DNA from: Flammeovirgaceae bacterium UBA6059
GTDB lineage: Bacteria > Bacteroidota > Bacteroidia > Cytophagales > Cyclobacteriaceae
Assembly: GCA_002435755.1 (NCBI GenBank)
Contig: DIYH01000040.1
Span: 62,001 to 126,000, forward strand
Length of the DNA stretch: 64,000 nucleotides
Direction of reading: 5' to 3'
The position numbers and the translations under genes were made by a program. Below are positions 25,427 to 34,278 of the stretch, piece by piece. Positions within the stretch are counted from its first letter, which is position 1. Every line of letters begins with the position of its first letter. The notes below the pieces were generated by a model. That model worked only from the letters and a program-made list of their open reading frames with translations. It ran no database searches and was not told where the DNA came from.

Positions 25427-28017
25427 AGGATATTCCTCAGCCTCCAAGATTGCTATTGAGCTTTCTCCGCTGGTTTTGCCACCCCAACCTTATTCAATAT
25501 GTCGAAGGTGACCTTATAGAGCTTTATGACGAGAACGTCAAAAAACGAGGATTAGCTATCGCAAAATGGTTACTCTTCTGGGATATCGTCAAACTAATCA
25601 GACCAAAGTTGATCAGGCCAGTGAGACTAACTCAAATGAATCAATACGGAAGTATAAAGCAAAGTATCAAGATTTCTGTCCGTAGCTTTAAAAGAAACAA
25701 GGTGTATTCTCTTCTCAATGTGGGAGGACTGGCATTAGGAATCTCCAGTTGCGTTCTGATTATGCTCTGGGTGCAGCATGAACTGAGCTTCGATTCCTTT
25801 CACGAGAATTCTGATCGAATTTATCGGATCTCTTGTAACTCTGGAGAGTTTCGCACTTCGTTGAGTCCCCCTGCACTGGCCAAAGCCTTACCGTCCTCAT
25901 TTAGCAGTATCGAATCAACCTTGCGCCTTAGATCTTATTTGAGTATTGGTTGGTACGAGATAGATGGTAGGAAATTCAAAGAAGAGAAAGTGCTCACAGC
26001 AGATTCAAACTTCTTTAACTTCTTCTCCTATGATATCATACAAGGTTCACGAGATCGCGCCCTTGATGCACCCAATAAAGTAGCCATTTCAAGGTCTACG
26101 GCCTTCAAGTTCTTTGGAAAGGTCGACGTGATTGGTCGATCAATTAGGAAAGATGATGAAGACGAATTTATAATATCAGCAGTATTCGATGACATACCCA
26201 GCAATTCCCATTTAAGTTTTGATATCGTACAGCCCATGTCTTTTCGCCAAATGAAGGCAGATTATGTTTATGACCGTAATTGGAGTGAGTTTGCATTCCG
26301 CACTTATGTGCTCGTGCAGGAGCAAGCCAGCCTCTCAGCTGATGAAGTTCATAGAATGAAGGAAGGGTTAAAGTCCTTATACTTAAGCCACGAGCCAGGA
26401 TTTGAGGTTCACTTCAATATTGAGCCCATCGAGTCAATTCATTTACATAGCGATCTTCAGTTTGACACGGACGTGGGTGGAAATATTTTGTACGTGCGCT
26501 CCCTCATCTCTGTCTCCATTTTCCTACTGCTAATCGCATGTATCAACTATATGAACCTCAGTACCGCGCAATCAGTGCAGCGCTCTAAAGAAGTAGGATT
26601 GAGAAAAGTAGTTGGTGCATCTCGAACCCAAATCATAAGTCATTTTTTTATAGAGTCCTTGGTCTATGCTGGCATCAGTTCCCTTTTGGCGGTGGGTATT
26701 ATCTACTTAGCACTTCCGTTTTTCAATTCAATGCTCGACATGGGCTTGACCCTCGATCTAACTGAATTAGAAACGGTTCTTTTTTTCCTGGCGGTTACGC
26801 TATTAGTCGGATTTCTATCTGGAAGTTATCCTGCCATTTCTTTATCAAAACCTTCACCTGGACAGAACTTCCAGAAAAGTCTTAAGGCGAACAAGGGACG
26901 CTTTCGTCTCAGAAATACACTGGTCATTCTGCAGTTCGTCATTTCTATTTTTCTAATAGCGGCCAACTTCATTGTTTCAGATCAACTGAGCCTGCTCCAA
27001 AATAAAAATCTGGGATTTGATAAAAACAACCTGCTGTATACCAAAATAAATGGGAGGCTCGAGAATCACAGAGAAGCCGTTAAAAATGGGTTAGATGCTA
27101 ATTTGGTAACTAGTAAATACACTTTTACCTCAGATATTCCGGTCAATACAGCCCAAGCCAATCACGGGCTAGATTGGGAAGGAAAAGATCCTGAATTTCA
27201 GGCCGTAATAGCGAATATAGGCGTTGATGAGCACTTCTTCGAGGTTTTTAAAGTGCAGCTTGCCGCAGGCGAGACTTTTAGGGCTGAAGAGCAATCAGAC
27301 AAAAGAGTATATATGATCAATGAATCAGCTGCCAAAATCATGGGGTTTACAACAGAAACCGCAGTGGGTAAGTGGCTAGATCTTCATGGTAAAGGAAGAA
27401 TCGTTGGCGTGCTCAAAGATTTTCATTTCAAATCCCTACATATGGCTATTGAGCCGTTGGTTTTGATTTATTATCCGACTGGCAATTATGTTGTATTCAG
27501 GTCAAACCAAGGTGGGCTGAAACAAACCCTTGAATCAATTGAATCTGTTATGTTAGATATAGATCCAACTCACGAGTTTGAATATGGGTTTCTGGATCAG
27601 GATCTGGATAAGTTATACAAAAGTGAAAAGCAGATGTCGACGATTTTTAGGCTGTTTGCTCTGTTATCTATATGTATTTCCTGTCTGGGAATATTTGGTT
27701 TGACCACTTTCATGATCGTAAATTTGAGCAAGGAAATTGGTATTAGAAAAGTCCTGGGTGCCTCTAGGTTAGGGTTGGCAAGGTTACTTTCAAAGGACTT
27801 TGTCTTATTATTGGCTACTGCACTACTCTTGTCCAGCCCGGTGACATTTGTTGTTCTGGATAGCTGGCTTCAGGAGTTTGCGTATCGCATTACCATCTCG
27901 GCTGGGCACTTTCTGTACGCCCTGATGTTTTCAATTGTGCTCATTGCCAGCACCATTTCATTCCAGCTGTACAAAGCATGTAATATGAATCCAGTAGACC
28001 TTCTCAGAGACGAGTAG
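25423..28017 (+). CDS. FtsX/MacB-type ABC permease with N-terminal prefix domain
   Basis: 864 residues. An N-terminal cytoplasmic prefix of about 75 residues (PPRLLLSFLRWFCHPNLIQ, VEGDLIELYDENV) is typical of PadR-linked Bacteroidota permeases. A MacB-like half follows: a membrane span about 97-117, a periplasmic domain, and an FtsX core of spans at about 355-480 containing KEVGLRKVVGASR. The pattern is then repeated with a second periplasmic domain and FtsX core containing KEIGIRKVLGASR. Such proteins move or sense substrates across the envelope, often antimicrobial compounds or lipids. No ATPase gene is adjacent, so the partner must be encoded elsewhere. Cotranscribed with PadR. Confidence 0.9.
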   Translation: MKDIPQPPRLLLSFLRWFCHPNLIQYVEGDLIELYDENVKKRGLAIAKWLLFWDIVKLIRPKLIRPVRLTQMNQYGSIKQSIKISVRSFKRNKVYSLLNVGGLALGISSCVLIMLWVQHELSFDSFHENSDRIYRISCNSGEFRTSLSPPALAKALPSSFSSIESTLRLRSYLSIGWYEIDGRKFKEEKVLTADSNFFNFFSYDIIQGSRDRALDAPNKVAISRSTAFKFFGKVDVIGRSIRKDDEDEFIISAVFDDIPSNSHLSFDIVQPMSFRQMKADYVYDRNWSEFAFRTYVLVQEQASLSADEVHRMKEGLKSLYLSHEPGFEVHFNIEPIESIHLHSDLQFDTDVGGNILYVRSLISVSIFLLLIACINYMNLSTAQSVQRSKEVGLRKVVGASRTQIISHFFIESLVYAGISSLLAVGIIYLALPFFNSMLDMGLTLDLTELETVLFFLAVTLLVGFLSGSYPAISLSKPSPGQNFQKSLKANKGRFRLRNTLVILQFVISIFLIAANFIVSDQLSLLQNKNLGFDKNNLLYTKINGRLENHREAVKNGLDANLVTSKYTFTSDIPVNTAQANHGLDWEGKDPEFQAVIANIGVDEHFFEVFKVQLAAGETFRAEEQSDKRVYMINESAAKIMGFTTETAVGKWLDLHGKGRIVGVLKDFHFKSLHMAIEPLVLIYYPTGNYVVFRSNQGGLKQTLESIESVMLDIDPTHEFEYGFLDQDLDKLYKSEKQMSTIFRLFALLSICISCLGIFGLTTFMIVNLSKEIGIRKVLGASRLGLARLLSKDFVLLLATALLLSSPVTFVVLDSWLQEFAYRITISAGHFLYALMFSIVLIASTISFQLYKACNMNPVDLLRDE
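25555..25564 (+). repeat. GCTATCGCAA decamer, copy 3
   Basis: Exact decamer inside the permease gene, where it encodes Ala-Ile-Ala in LAIAKW. Here it is on the coding strand, unlike the copies in minus-strand genes. Confidence 0.6.
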
Positions 28018-28213
28018 TTACAAGCCAAAACTTGACGGTATAATTCGAAGGTTCCCCCGTGGAAATTGATGTGACTTGAAATAGTTGAAACCATTTTACT
28101 CTCGAGGTGTCCATAGCCCTGGGTTTAAATCTTGGGCTAGGGCTGGGTTTTCATCATACAGCTCGTGTGAGTTTTCGTTGGTTCCAATAACTTTACCCGC
28201 AAACAACGACCCC

Positions 28214-29479
28214 ATGCAAGAGACTAACGATCCTAAACTCACGAGTTGGATGCCAGTGCCCCAAGGCTCGGACTTTCCTATCCAGAATCTTCCTTTTGGC
28301 ATATTCAGTACGGCGGGCACTTCCCCACGGGCAGGTGTGGCGATCGGTGATCACATCCTTGACCTCTCTTTCCTATCGGAAAGTGGATACTTCGACCAAT
28401 TGGGATTATCCCAACGACTGTTTGATCAACCTGTACTCAACGAATTCATCGGCTTGGGTAGAAAACGAGCAGGTGAGGTTCGCAGGCGTATTTCTGAGTT
28501 GCTGCATTCGGATAACCCAGAACTTAGAGATAGCCATGGTATGGATGCTCTGGTTGCCATGTCAGAAGCCAATATGCATATGCCGGTGAGTGTAGGAGAC
28601 TACACGGACTTTTATTCCTCGATAGAGCATGCTACTAATATAGGTCGGATGATCCGTGACCCTCAAAATGCTCTTTTACCTAACTGGAAGCATTTGCCGG
28701 TAGGCTATCATGGTAGAGCTTCATCTATAGTAGTATCGGGTACAGAGGTGAGGAGGCCTAATGGCCAGGCCAAAAATCCGGATGAACAAGTACCCCGTTT
28801 TGGACCGTCAAAACGCCTGGATTTTGAATTGGAAATGGCCTTCATTACTTCGACAAAAACCACATTGGGAAGTTCTATTTCTACCTCCAACGCGAAAGAC
28901 CATATTTTTGGATTTGTACTTTTCAACGACTGGTCGGCTAGAGATCTGCAAACCTGGGAGTATCAACCATTAGGTCCTTTCCTGGCAAAGAATTTTGCTT
29001 CGTCGATATCTCCATGGATAGTGACGCTAGATGCTTTAGAGCCATTCAGGTGTGATGGCCCTGTGCAGGACGTGAAGGTATTGCCATATCTTGAGTATAG
29101 TGGTTCACGCAACTACGATATACAATTACAGGTGGGTATTGCACCAGAAGGAGGTACCGAAGATGTCGTGTGCAATAGCAACTTTAAGTACATGTACTGG
29201 AACATTGCTCAGCAGCTTGCCCATCACACGGTCAATGGATGTAACATCAATATAGGTGATATTTATGCCTCGGGTACGATAAGCGGACCGACTCCCGACT
29301 CATACGGATCAATGTTTGAACTTGCATGGAAAGGCACCAAGCCAGTCCAAATGTCAGATGGTACAGAGCGCAAGTGGATAGAAGATGGTGATACTGTGAT
29401 CATGAGAGGTTGGTCTGAGAAAAATGGTGTACGGATCGGGTTTGGCGAGGTATCGGGAAAAGTATTGCCAGCACATTAA
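28214..29479 (+). CDS. fahA: Fumarylacetoacetase
   Basis: 421 residues from the ATG at 28214. The frame is open 43 codons further upstream, but that extension has no homologous character and the chosen start gives the family's normal N-terminus (MQETNDPKLTSWMPV). The enzyme splits 4-fumarylacetoacetate into fumarate and acetoacetate, the last step of tyrosine breakdown. SVGDYTDFYSSIEHATN holds a metal Asp and the catalytic His, RLDFELEMAF holds metal Glu residues, and LFNDWSARDLQTWEYQPLGP holds metal Asp and substrate residues. It fits with hppD at 5219-6355. The intermediate enzymes are not in the window. Confidence 0.95.
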   Translation: MQETNDPKLTSWMPVPQGSDFPIQNLPFGIFSTAGTSPRAGVAIGDHILDLSFLSESGYFDQLGLSQRLFDQPVLNEFIGLGRKRAGEVRRRISELLHSDNPELRDSHGMDALVAMSEANMHMPVSVGDYTDFYSSIEHATNIGRMIRDPQNALLPNWKHLPVGYHGRASSIVVSGTEVRRPNGQAKNPDEQVPRFGPSKRLDFELEMAFITSTKTTLGSSISTSNAKDHIFGFVLFNDWSARDLQTWEYQPLGPFLAKNFASSISPWIVTLDALEPFRCDGPVQDVKVLPYLEYSGSRNYDIQLQVGIAPEGGTEDVVCNSNFKYMYWNIAQQLAHHTVNGCNINIGDIYASGTISGPTPDSYGSMFELAWKGTKPVQMSDGTERKWIEDGDTVIMRGWSEKNGVRIGFGEVSGKVLPAH

Positions 29480-29540
29480 CATTGATAGTGCTTTCGTGTT
29501 TGTTATAATAGGTTGAAGATATTATCTTCCAGCCACGTTA

Positions 29541-29573
29541 AGGTCATGTGGAATAATGTGTTTGACATGACCT
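29541..29573. promoter_or_regulatory. 9-bp inverted repeat between fahA and the 85-aa gene
   Basis: AGGTCATGT (29541-29549) and ACATGACCT (29565-29573) form a perfect inverted repeat with a 15-nt spacer. It lies 61 nt after the fahA stop and 33 nt before the next start. There is no T-run after it, so an operator is as likely as a terminator. Confidence 0.35.
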
Positions 29574-29606
29574 AAAGGGTAAAGGGTCGAATAAACCGAA
29601 GGCGAT

Positions 29607-29864
29607 ATGGCGCTTAGAAAGCTACCTAAGGAAGTAAAAACAAGTGAAGTGCTTACTGGTGCCGAGATCACTCTGTTGAGTACAGTGGATCACTTACCGG
29701 AAGAAGCTGATTTAGAAGCTTTTGCCAAAGAACCGGAGGTGAGCGCCATCCTGGAAGCTTTTGATGATGATGATAAGAACCGTCTCATTGAGCTGCATAA
29801 ACTCGCCCAGTCCTTTATTGAAGAAGGCGATTTGCTGAAGGCCTGGAAAACAGTACTTCAATAA
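29607..29864 (+). CDS. Small acidic hypothetical protein (85 aa)
   Basis: An unrecognised 85-residue soluble protein, strongly acidic in the middle (EAFDDDDKNRLIEL) and probably helical throughout. It has no signal peptide or cysteine. Leu-rich helices (IELHKLAQSFIEEGDLLKAWKTVLQ) at the end resemble a TPR-like or protein-binding helix pair, but this is only an impression. It lies between fahA and a convergent hydrolase gene, ending 4 bp before the latter. An inverted repeat precedes it. Confidence 0.6.
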   Translation: MALRKLPKEVKTSEVLTGAEITLLSTVDHLPEEADLEAFAKEPEVSAILEAFDDDDKNRLIELHKLAQSFIEEGDLLKAWKTVLQ

Positions 29865-29868
29865 GAAC

Positions 29869-31224
29869 TTAATCTTCCTTTATAGCTCTTATTATCTCAG
29901 AGACGAACTGGTTAAAGTCAAAATCAGGCTCGTTGTAGGTTAAGCCAAGCCTGACGACCACAAGATCTTCAGAGGGAATAATAAATACGCGCTGCGCTTG
30001 AAACCCGTCCATAGAGTAGATATCCCTGGGCAGATTTGGATAGCGCCCACCGGCATTGAGCCAAAAATGACCTCCGTACCAACCGTCTGATCCCTCAACC
30101 GGAGTTCTAACGAACTTAATCCACTTTAGATCAAGTATTTGTTCACCATCCCAAACACCATTATTGAGGTAGAGTTGGCCGATACGGGCCCAATCTCTGG
30201 CAGTAGCCCAGCCAAATGAGCTCCCAACGAATGCTCCCGATCCATCAGGTTCGATAAGCACTGAATAAGCCCCAATTTTGTTGAAGACTTTTTGGTTCAG
30301 AAAATCGAGGTACTCCCCTTGCTTACCAATTGAGCGCTGTGCCAGGGTGGCAAGAATATTGGTGGTACCCGAAGAGTAATACCATGGGCTGCCAGCCTCG
30401 CCTTCGAGAGGTTGCGACAATGCATAATGGCCCATACTATCGTGTTCCCACAGCATGATGTTGGCATCTGATCGCTGCTCATAATTTTCCCAAAATGAAA
30501 GCCCGCTACTCATATTGACTAGATTCTTAACGGTAATGCTTTCCCTATTTGATCCTTGCCATTCAGAAATTGAGGTAGGCTCATTGAAGTCAAGTCGGTC
30601 TTCCTGATGCAGCACTCCGACCATAGTAGCTGTGAGACTCTTGGTCATACTCCATCCCAATAGTCGAGTGTCTTGTGTGATCCCATCTGCATACTGTTCT
30701 CCTACCAACTGACCTTTATAAAGTACAACCACTGCCCTGGTATTCTTCAGTTTTTCAGGATCATCTTCTTTAAATGCCTTATCAATCACTTCGTTTAATG
30801 AGTTTTTTTGCCTTTGAGAGATGACGGAAACTGTATCTACAAGTGAGAACCAGTTGGCTAAACTATCATCGATAACCCTTTCCGGAGTAAAACTTTGCAT
30901 AGCAAGAGTAGATTCAGGTATCTCATTGATCAATACACAGCCCAGCCCTTCACGATAGATAGCTTTGCGTTCAGATAGACCCCAGGCATTGGCGGTAGCT
31001 GACTTATCAATATAATCGATGGATGCTGTAGCTAGCGTAATAGGAGAGAATCCTAAGTCTTCTGCTTTAGCCTGCTCTTCATCTATTCCCGAGACAAAAA
31101 CACAGGAGCACAGGTTTTTAGCAGCGTATCCAGTAAGTACCGGAAGCATCGGCTTAAGGTAAATATTGAATAGACCTGCGACTGTTCCTAAGACAATGAG
31201 AAAGATGATGAGTGTTTTTTTCAT
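29869..31224 (-). CDS. Serine hydrolase, beta-lactamase (class C)-related, membrane anchored
   Basis: 451 residues. The N-terminus has a single hydrophobic segment (about 4-24) without a clear cleavage site, so the enzyme is probably anchored facing the periplasm. The penicillin-binding fold is marked by SMTK in LGWSMTKSLTATMVG (nucleophile Ser and Lys, about residue 193) and by YSSGTTN (in place of YxN) about residue 283. The family includes esterases, D-aminopeptidases and peptidases; true beta-lactamase activity is unlikely to be the main role. It is divergent from the M81 gene across about 160 bp. Substrate unknown. Confidence 0.87.
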   Translation of the reverse strand: MKKTLIIFLIVLGTVAGLFNIYLKPMLPVLTGYAAKNLCSCVFVSGIDEEQAKAEDLGFSPITLATASIDYIDKSATANAWGLSERKAIYREGLGCVLINEIPESTLAMQSFTPERVIDDSLANWFSLVDTVSVISQRQKNSLNEVIDKAFKEDDPEKLKNTRAVVVLYKGQLVGEQYADGITQDTRLLGWSMTKSLTATMVGVLHQEDRLDFNEPTSISEWQGSNRESITVKNLVNMSSGLSFWENYEQRSDANIMLWEHDSMGHYALSQPLEGEAGSPWYYSSGTTNILATLAQRSIGKQGEYLDFLNQKVFNKIGAYSVLIEPDGSGAFVGSSFGWATARDWARIGQLYLNNGVWDGEQILDLKWIKFVRTPVEGSDGWYGGHFWLNAGGRYPNLPRDIYSMDGFQAQRVFIIPSEDLVVVRLGLTYNEPDFDFNQFVSEIIRAIKED

Positions 31225-31385
31225 GCAGCGAAGCTTTAAGCTCTAATTTATCAGAAGTCAACCTGACATTTCTTGATATTTTGACTTATAGATGGATAAC
31301 ACCTTTAATATCCACCTATCTTACTATTGATTCAGTGATCCATTGTTGATCGGTCAAGGAAATCAGAAGAAGAGGAGATTAGATT

Positions 31386-32873
31386 TTGAAGAAAAATATA
31401 GTCCTTATAGAACTCCATCAGGAGACCAACTCATTTTCTCAGGTACCTACTACCATCAGAGAGTTTGAGTCACTAGCGTTGTACTATGGTGATGATGTAA
31501 TCAACCTGGGCATCAAAAAACACAAGCGTTTCCAACTTGCAGGATTCATCAAAGCTGTAAAGAAATTCGGTCAAGGTCAGTTTAACTTGATCCCAACAGT
31601 AACCGCATGGGCGACATCCGGTGGTCCGGTAGAAATTGATGTGTATCTACACTTCAAAGCGTACATTTTGGAGCGCATGAAAGAGGTAGAGCTTATCGAT
31701 GGCGTATACATGTCGATGCATGGTGCTATGGGTGTGGAGGGTATGAGAGATCCGGAAAGTGATCTCATACGTGCGGTGCGGGCGATTGTGGGTGATCAAA
31801 TTGCGGTAGGTGTATCTTATGATCTACACGCTAATATCACCCAGGACAAGGTTCGGTTAGCAACTTTCATCAATTCGTATCGGACTAATCCACATCGAGA
31901 TCATTTCAGTGTGGGATATAAGGCTGCCAGGCTGCTAATGGATACCATCAATGGAAAGGTCAGTCCTGTGATGGCAGTTGAGAAAATGCCTCTTTTGAAA
32001 GGAGGAGGGTTTACTATCGATTTTTTGAATCCTATGGCCAGGATATTTAGAAAAATGAAGGCCATGGAAAAGAGGCCCAAAGTACTCAGCGTATCAAATT
32101 TTATGGTCCATATCTGGCTAGATGATGAAGAGCTCGGTTGGTGTACCCTTGCTGTAACTGATGGTGATCAAGTCCTTGCTAAAGACACTGCTCATGAGCT
32201 GGCCGAGCTGAACTGGGAGGTCAGGGACAAGCCGCACCCGGTACCGTACACTATAGAAGAGGCGATCAAAAAGGCCAAGAGGTTATGGTTGCGAAGGCTA
32301 TTTGGTACGCTTGTTTTTTGCGATACCTCAGACATTGTAGCAGCCGGTGCTCCTGGAGAGAATACATTCATCCTGAGCCAACTCTTAAGTGAATCGGACA
32401 ACTTAACAAGTTATATTCCACTGCGTGATAAGGAAGTTGCTAGTGTACATTTTGAGACGCCTATTGGGACTACTATAAAATTGAATATCGGATCCAAGCT
32501 GGAAACTACTTATAATGAAGCATTTCAGTTTGATGCAAAATTGATACGAAAGACAGAAACTGATTTTGGTAAGACATTGGTATTCAGGCATCAGAAGCTC
32601 TCTTTAGTAGTAACTGAGCTGCCTTGTCCGGCCTTTTGGCCATCCTTTTTCACTACATTGGGACTATCACTTTGGAAGGCTGACATAGTCGTAGTGAAGA
32701 ACCTGTTTCCATTTAGACTTTTCTATGCGCTATACAACCGAAAGACGTTGAACGTCGCTACTGCCGGTACGACTAATCTTGATGTACATCAATTGGCTTA
32801 TACCAAGATTCCCAGGCCCATATATCCTCTAGATGCTATTCAGGATTGGAAAGAAGTCAAGGCGTCTCTCTAA
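31386..32873 (+). CDS. M81 family metallopeptidase (MlrC-like)
   Basis: 495 residues, starting at a TTG at 31386 with AGGAG about 10 nt before it; no ATG gives the conserved N-terminus. The N-terminal domain has the M81 zinc motifs ELHQETNSFS near residue 8 and VSYDLHANIT near residue 141, and the family's SYRTNPHRDH lies near residue 163. The C-terminal domain begins around residue 310 (VFCDTSDIVAAGAPGENT). The family is named from MlrC, which degrades linearised microcystin, but most members, including this one, have unknown natural substrates. It ends overlapping the convergent desaturase gene by 4 bp. Confidence 0.88.
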   Translation: MKKNIVLIELHQETNSFSQVPTTIREFESLALYYGDDVINLGIKKHKRFQLAGFIKAVKKFGQGQFNLIPTVTAWATSGGPVEIDVYLHFKAYILERMKEVELIDGVYMSMHGAMGVEGMRDPESDLIRAVRAIVGDQIAVGVSYDLHANITQDKVRLATFINSYRTNPHRDHFSVGYKAARLLMDTINGKVSPVMAVEKMPLLKGGGFTIDFLNPMARIFRKMKAMEKRPKVLSVSNFMVHIWLDDEELGWCTLAVTDGDQVLAKDTAHELAELNWEVRDKPHPVPYTIEEAIKKAKRLWLRRLFGTLVFCDTSDIVAAGAPGENTFILSQLLSESDNLTSYIPLRDKEVASVHFETPIGTTIKLNIGSKLETTYNEAFQFDAKLIRKTETDFGKTLVFRHQKLSLVVTELPCPAFWPSFFTTLGLSLWKADIVVVKNLFPFRLFYALYNRKTLNVATAGTTNLDVHQLAYTKIPRPIYPLDAIQDWKEVKASL

Positions 32874-33763
32874 GCCGCTTTAGTTTCTTTTTTTGTCTTA
32901 CTGAATCCATAAGTGTTCTGACCTATGAAGTCTTTTGGGAATGACTCCAGATCATCAAAACCAAGTGCTATTTCACCATTTTCTGCCGGTATGTAATTGG
33001 TCTTGAATAAGTAGTCCCATAGACTGAGACTGATACCAAAGTTGACACCTTTGTCTCTGCTTTCTGGTAGGTGCCTCGCGTGATGCCAGAGATGCATAAC
33101 AGAATTGTTGAAGATATACTTCAGGGGACCCCAGGTGATTTTCACATTGGCATGATTGAGGTGACCTATCGTAATAGCAAGGAAATGGACAATGAAGGCC
33201 TGTGAGGGCTCAAACCCGCCTAAAATCATTACGCCGATAGTTTTCAAAGGCTTGTAGAGTATATTTTCCATCCAGTGATAGCGTAGATGAGCGGCGAATC
33301 CCATTTCTTCGACAGAGTGGTGTACTTTGTGGTACTGCCAAAGGATTGGGAACTTGTGAAGCAAGACGTGAGTAAACCACTGGACAAAATCAAGTATCAC
33401 GAAGAAGATGACCAACTGGGCCCAGCTTGGGAGACTTGAGAGGTCTAAAATGGTAAAAGACTGCATGGTCAGGCTGAGGCCTGTCATGAGTTGCTCGAAA
33501 GTCGCATAGAAACCACTTATGATAATAGCGAAAATGAAGAAGTTAAAGAACATGTAGAATGCATCCAACCAGAAGTCTTTTCTTATAATTTTCTGGGTTT
33601 TACGCCATGGGAATGCCATCTCAAGCCCCCATACAGCCAGTGATATGACTATAAGTCCCCAAAAGTAATTGTTGTACCATGGGACATTGAAAGTGATAGA
33701 CTGTCCCACCCAGTTGAGGGTGCCAATGATAGATTCGGAAAAGGTATTCCAGTATGTATTCAT
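32870..33763 (-). CDS. Fatty acid hydroxylase / sterol desaturase family membrane protein
   Basis: 297 residues with several hydrophobic spans (about 24-48, 70-92, 108-130, 170-195). The three His clusters of the di-iron membrane oxygenase are present: HVLLH near residue 131, HKVHHS near residue 144, and HLWHHARH near residue 222. These proteins hydroxylate or desaturate lipids using O2. The substrate in this organism could be a fatty acid, a carotenoid or a hopanoid-like lipid. The gene follows the cytochrome c and sulfite dehydrogenase genes on the same strand after 41 bp, so the cytochrome could in principle supply electrons, but this is a guess. Confidence 0.87.
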   Translation of the reverse strand: MNTYWNTFSESIIGTLNWVGQSITFNVPWYNNYFWGLIVISLAVWGLEMAFPWRKTQKIIRKDFWLDAFYMFFNFFIFAIIISGFYATFEQLMTGLSLTMQSFTILDLSSLPSWAQLVIFFVILDFVQWFTHVLLHKFPILWQYHKVHHSVEEMGFAAHLRYHWMENILYKPLKTIGVMILGGFEPSQAFIVHFLAITIGHLNHANVKITWGPLKYIFNNSVMHLWHHARHLPESRDKGVNFGISLSLWDYLFKTNYIPAENGEIALGFDDLESFPKDFIGQNTYGFSKTKKETKAA

Positions 33764-33804
33764 ATGGGAGTTTAACAGTTGCGTCAGAGACTAAGTTCGT
33801 TGGA

Positions 33805-34269
33805 TTAAGGTGTTAGCTCGTACCATTCGATATTTTGCAGCGGTACCCGCCTTCCTTTGTTTTCAGGAGCGTAGTTTTTTGCCAGATAGTCAAGTATGAT
33901 ATCTTCATTCTTACCCAAGTCCCAGAGGTTTTGGGTCTTTTGCATCCATTGGATCATCGACTTCCATCCTTCGCGTGTGGCTCTGTTTTGTACAACGAGT
34001 TTTGCAGAATGACATGCCGTACAGTTGGTTGCTATGATCTCGATGTTAGGGTCGTCAGCCAATCCCGCAATATCTAGCACTGCTTTTTTAGGCAAGGAGT
34101 CTGAATCAGTTGGTTCATCTTTTGATGCTACATTGACATTCTGATCGTGGTTTCTGTGGAAGTACACTGCATAGACTGTAATACAAATCATCAAGGCGAT
34201 GACGCTCATCATACTTACAAGAAGTTGTGTGATCTGTCCAAGCTTTTTAAGAATATCTGATTCTTGCAT
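33805..34269 (-). CDS. Membrane-anchored monohaem cytochrome c, probable sulfite dehydrogenase subunit
   Basis: 154 residues. A single membrane anchor lies at about residues 16-36, followed by a flexible acidic linker and a small c-type cytochrome domain with the haem site CTACH in NCTACHSAKLVV near residue 83. Met in SMIQWMQK is a likely sixth ligand. It starts 9 nt after the sulfite dehydrogenase gene. The gene pair matches the SorA-SorB arrangement, in which the molybdenum enzyme passes electrons from sulfite to the cytochrome. Here the cytochrome is anchored rather than free, so it probably feeds the membrane-bound respiratory chain. Confidence 0.85.
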   Translation of the reverse strand: MQESDILKKLGQITQLLVSMMSVIALMICITVYAVYFHRNHDQNVNVASKDEPTDSDSLPKKAVLDIAGLADDPNIEIIATNCTACHSAKLVVQNRATREGWKSMIQWMQKTQNLWDLGKNEDIILDYLAKNYAPENKGRRVPLQNIEWYELTP

Positions 34270-34278
34270 GGCTTTGAT

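Noticed and set aside
28085..28213. N-terminal extension of fumarylacetoacetase, 43 codons
   Set aside because: The added residues do not resemble the family's start, and the internal ATG gives the normal length and N-terminus.
29869..31224. Serine hydrolase as an antibiotic-resistance beta-lactamase
   Set aside because: It has the SxxK fold motif but the YxN element is changed and a membrane anchor is present; general esterase/peptidase function is likelier.
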